From an uncultured Methylophaga sp. (GTDB lineage: Bacteria > Pseudomonadota > Gammaproteobacteria > Nitrosococcales > Methylophagaceae), in the NCBI GenBank assembly GCA_947631375.1, contig CANRLD010000013.1:1-17123 (forward strand): DNA of 17,123 nt, written 5' to 3'. How positions within the stretch are numbered: the stretch's first letter is position 1; every line of letters begins with the position of its first letter. Shown piece by piece: positions 15,014 through 17,123 of this stretch. The notes beneath the pieces were generated by a model that did not search any database, was not told the origin of the DNA, and was given only the letters and a program-made list of their open reading frames with translations. Both the position numbers and the translations under genes were made by a program.

Positions 15014-15163
15014 ATGACCGACCTTCTCAACAGTGCCAACAGCCAACCAAGCACTATTTTTAATCGTGTAAGCACGGCAGCTGACGCGGCCCTGACATTG
15101 CTGAACCAGGCTCATCGGCAAAGCTGTTTTTCAGGTAATGAGCCAAAGGCAGCCATAGGTTGA
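15014..15163 (+). CDS. Small hypothetical ORF, possibly a remnant or frameshifted gene
   Basis: An ATG immediately after the purB stop (TGAATG) opens a 49-codon frame, MTDLLNSANSQPSTIF..., ending at TGA 15161-15163. I do not recognise it. The middle (about residues 18-35) could form an amphipathic helix. No ribosome-binding site lies at the usual distance, so translation would depend on coupling to purB. A second frame, open from 15142, ends at a TGA (15199-15201) overlapping the ATG of the next gene as ATGA, the kind of junction normally made by a real upstream gene. The two could be parts of one gene of about 60 residues broken by a frameshift, or neither may be coding. Confidence 0.3.
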   Translation: MTDLLNSANSQPSTIFNRVSTAADAALTLLNQAHRQSCFSGNEPKAAIG

Positions 15164-15197
15164 AACTGCTGCAGCTCCAGCAACGAGGCATACCGTT

Positions 15198-15980
15198 ATG
15201 AGACTTGTCATTTGGATAACGCTGCTGGGTTTAGCCTTCCCCGCTTATGCTGATAAGATCAGAACCATTGAGCTGCAGCACCGTTTGGCGACAGACGTTT
15301 TACCCCTGATTGAGCCGATGACAGACAATTACACGACCATCAATGGTCACGGTAATCTGTTGATTATTAAAAGTTCATCACAGAGCTTTAACGAGATTGA
15401 ACAACTGGTGAAACAGCTTGATAGCAAGCAGCAAAGCATTACGCTAACCGTACTGCGGACACAACGACAGCTTGCTGATCAGCGTATTGCTGATGAAGCG
15501 TTGAACATTGATTTACAGGAACCGCAACGTTCATCAGTTGAAATAAACCGCTGGTCAACCAAAAGCAACCGCGAACGGGATCAGCAATATCAAGCGCGTG
15601 GTATTGAAGGCCAGCCAATTGATATCCAAGTAGGACAAGCAATTGCCGATAAACAACAGCAGATCCTGCTCTACCCGCATGGTGGTGTTGCGGTTCAGCA
15701 AACGACGCAATACATTCCTCTTGATAACGGCTTTCAGGCGCGGGTTAACATCCTCGGCGATCAGCAAGCCCGGGTAGACATACTGCCGCTATTCAGCAAA
15801 ATGCAACGTAACGGCGATATCATCACCAGCAGTTTACTGACAACAGTGAACGGTCCAATCAATCAATGGATATTGATCGGCCAAACCGGTGAACAGCAGC
15901 ATCAGCAGCACAACGCCAAAACTTATCGCAGCCATCAGGACGAGCAACAATGGCTGTATCTAAAAATTGAACTTAATTGA
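15198..15980 (+). CDS. Exported protein with secretin-type (NolW-like) N-terminal domain
   Basis: 260 residues with a signal peptide (1-18, cleavage after AYA), so periplasmic or outer-membrane. Residues 19-77 have the fold pattern of the short N-terminal domain of secretins: IRTIELQHRLATDVLPLIEP, then NGHGNLLIIKSS, then EIEQLVKQLD. Residues 140-235 are beta-rich (PIDIQVGQAI..., QYIPLDNGFQARVNILG, INQWILIGQ) and resemble the start of a secretin beta-domain, but the protein ends there with no pore-forming C-terminus. The tail is Gln/His rich (QQHQQH at 233-238). GAGG lies nine bases before the ATG. It sits downstream of purB and 15 bases before the nitroreductase gene; no type II, III or IV pilus genes are nearby. 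Role unknown. Confidence 0.7.
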   Translation: MRLVIWITLLGLAFPAYADKIRTIELQHRLATDVLPLIEPMTDNYTTINGHGNLLIIKSSSQSFNEIEQLVKQLDSKQQSITLTVLRTQRQLADQRIADEALNIDLQEPQRSSVEINRWSTKSNRERDQQYQARGIEGQPIDIQVGQAIADKQQQILLYPHGGVAVQQTTQYIPLDNGFQARVNILGDQQARVDILPLFSKMQRNGDIITSSLLTTVNGPINQWILIGQTGEQQHQQHNAKTYRSHQDEQQWLYLKIELN

Positions 15981-15995
15981 GTTATACCCTGACAG

Positions 15996-16598
15996 ATGGA
16001 TATTAAAGAAGCGATACAAACCCGTCGCTCGGTCAAGCATTATGACCCGGCGCATCAAATGAGCGAAGCTGAAGTTAAAGAATTGATGGAACATGCCATC
16101 CTTTCGCCAACGGCATTCAATATTCAGCACTGGCGTTTTATTCGTGTGCAGGATAACGAAAAACGCCAGCAAATCCTTGAGGCGGCCTGGGGTCAGACAC
16201 AGGTGGTTGATGCATCATTATTACTGGTGCTATGTGCCGATCTGAATGCCTGGGAAAAACAGCCGCAGCGCTACTGGCAACATGCGCCCGAAGCTGCCCA
16301 GCAAGCGATCTTGCCCGCTATCGAGTCCTATTACACCAATCATCATCAAGGGCAACGCGATGAATGCATTCGTTCAGCCAGTATTGCAGCGATGAATATC
16401 ATGTTGATGGCAAAAGGGATGGGCTATGACAGTTGTCCGATGGATGGTTTTGACTTTGATAAAGTTGCTCGCATTATTAATCTGCCACACGATCACATTA
16501 TTGTGATGATGGTTACCGTAGGTAAGAAACTGGAAGATGCTCGCCCGCGTTCAGGACAGTTACCGCTGGAAGAAGTCTTTTTAACCGACAGTTTTTAG
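15996..16598 (+). CDS. Nitroreductase family protein (FMN-dependent)
   Basis: Probable FMN-containing NAD(P)H oxidoreductase of the nitroreductase superfamily, 200 residues, cytosolic. The FMN-phosphate contact RRSVKHYD is at 10-17, the second FMN segment SPTAFNIQHWRFIRV at 37-51, and the dimer-interface helix around SIAAMNIMLMAKGMGYDS at about 128-145, with the following GFDFDKVARIINLP typical of the family. The physiological substrate cannot be told from sequence. No clear ribosome-binding site precedes the ATG; it starts 15 bases after the secretin-domain gene, so they may be co-transcribed. Its stop abuts the stop of the convergent diguanylate cyclase gene with no bases between, and I see no terminator there. 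Confidence 0.88.
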   Translation: MDIKEAIQTRRSVKHYDPAHQMSEAEVKELMEHAILSPTAFNIQHWRFIRVQDNEKRQQILEAAWGQTQVVDASLLLVLCADLNAWEKQPQRYWQHAPEAAQQAILPAIESYYTNHHQGQRDECIRSASIAAMNIMLMAKGMGYDSCPMDGFDFDKVARIINLPHDHIIVMMVTVGKKLEDARPRSGQLPLEEVFLTDSF

Positions 16599-17123
16599 TT
16601 AGATAACGGGAGGTGGCGCATCACTGACCGTGTTGCGCCCGCCTCTTTTAGCCAGATAAAGCGCCCTGTCTACCCGCTGTAAAAAGCTGTCGACGCCTTC
16701 ACCCGGAACATAACGTGCAACACCAAAAGACAGCGTTATCACGCCCAATGGTTCACGTGTATCCTTGCGCTGAACACGCTTGCTGGCCATATCCTGGCGA
16801 ATATTTTCAGCTAAAGCGCGTGCATTTTGCATGCTCGTGTTGGGTAAAATAATGGCAAACTCTTCCCCGCCATAACGTGCAACCAGTTCACGACCTTTCA
16901 GCGAGCGCTGCAATATTTTGGCGATAACTTTTAACACTTGATCGCCCACCATCTGACCATGCTTCTCATTGATATTGGTGAAATAGTCTACATCAGCAAA
17001 AATCACTGAAACGTCCACGCCGTTTTGATCAGCATCCTGCGTCAGTTGATTAACCAGATCGTCAAAATGCTTGCGATTTGCTAGCCCGGTCAGGCTGTCT
17101 ATCTGGGCTTCGCGACGCGAATC
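16599..17123 (-). CDS. Diguanylate cyclase GGDEF domain (partial, N-terminus outside window)
   Basis: The C-terminal GGDEF domain of a cyclic-di-GMP synthase. The frame is open to the right edge and the first visible residues contain DSLTGLANRKHF, the conserved opening of the domain, so the true start and any sensor domain lie beyond 17123; the GTG at 17018 is internal. The active-site motif is GGEEF (16857-16871, in RYGGEEFAIILPN), with the metal-binding FADVDYF upstream. The usual Lys after DxF is Thr here (DYFTNIN). The inhibitory RxxD site, expected five residues before the motif, reads KGRE, so product inhibition by c-di-GMP is probably absent or weak. The catalytic motif suggests an active enzyme. 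The gene converges on the nitroreductase gene. Confidence 0.93.
   Translation of the reverse strand, partial: DSRREAQIDSLTGLANRKHFDDLVNQLTQDADQNGVDVSVIFADVDYFTNINEKHGQMVGDQVLKVIAKILQRSLKGRELVARYGGEEFAIILPNTSMQNARALAENIRQDMASKRVQRKDTREPLGVITLSFGVARYVPGEGVDSFLQRVDRALYLAKRGGRNTVSDAPPPVI

Noticed and set aside
15109..15144. Inverted repeat GGCTCAT/ATGAGCC as a purB terminator
   Set aside because: Only 7 bp with a 22-base loop and no U-run after it; too weak to call.
16599..17018. A complete 139-residue protein starting with GTG at 17018
   Set aside because: The frame stays open to the right edge and encodes the conserved opening of the GGDEF domain there, so this GTG is internal.
1..17123. Possible mobile elements, CRISPR arrays, tRNA or riboswitches
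   Set aside because: Genes are packed with short gaps; I saw no transposase, direct-repeat array, tRNA-like cloverleaf with its conserved loop, or long structured leader.

Overview
The window is a dense block of chromosomal housekeeping genes from a gammaproteobacterium. The gene content, the E. coli-like protein sequences and the order icd, rluE, nudJ, mnmA, hflD, purB all point there. The base composition looks moderate. A methylotroph or Thiotrichales-like lineage is possible (see the isocitrate dehydrogenase entry), but that is only a guess. I see no mobile element, CRISPR array, rRNA or tRNA gene, and no gap between genes longer than 300 bases.

Left part (1-6294). A minus-strand run reads DUF2066 protein, then a CDP-alcohol phosphatidyltransferase, then an AI-2E/PerM-type permease that leaves the window at base 1. 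The genes overlap, and the last two start with TTG and GTG. Facing away from it is a plus-strand run of purM, purN, a DUF3108 protein and an ADP-ribose pyrophosphatase-type Nudix gene. Purine synthesis steps 3 and 5 are therefore coupled to two accessory genes. This run meets a minus-strand hexose-6-phosphate mutarotase gene, with both stop codons inside one perfect hairpin.

Middle part (6314-13509). icd and a slyD-type prolyl isomerase form a minus-strand pair closed by an intrinsic terminator. Divergent from icd is a tight plus-strand RNA-modification operon: rluE, nudJ, mnmA, hflD. It faces acnB across a bidirectional terminator. In E. coli hflD is followed directly by purB; here acnB lies between them, so the two consecutive TCA-cycle enzymes aconitase and isocitrate dehydrogenase flank the RNA-modification operon.

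Right part (13510-17123). purB, with an extended -10 promoter, is followed by a poorly defined 184-base stretch, a secreted protein with a secretin-type N-terminal domain, and a nitroreductase. A minus-strand diguanylate cyclase gene enters from the right edge.

The points most worth a second look are: isocitrate dehydrogenase has lost all the residues that bind the NADP phosphate in E. coli Icd; the rluE frame runs about 140 bases into nudJ, past a tandem stop in the neighbouring frame; and the stretch after purB looks like a small or broken gene.
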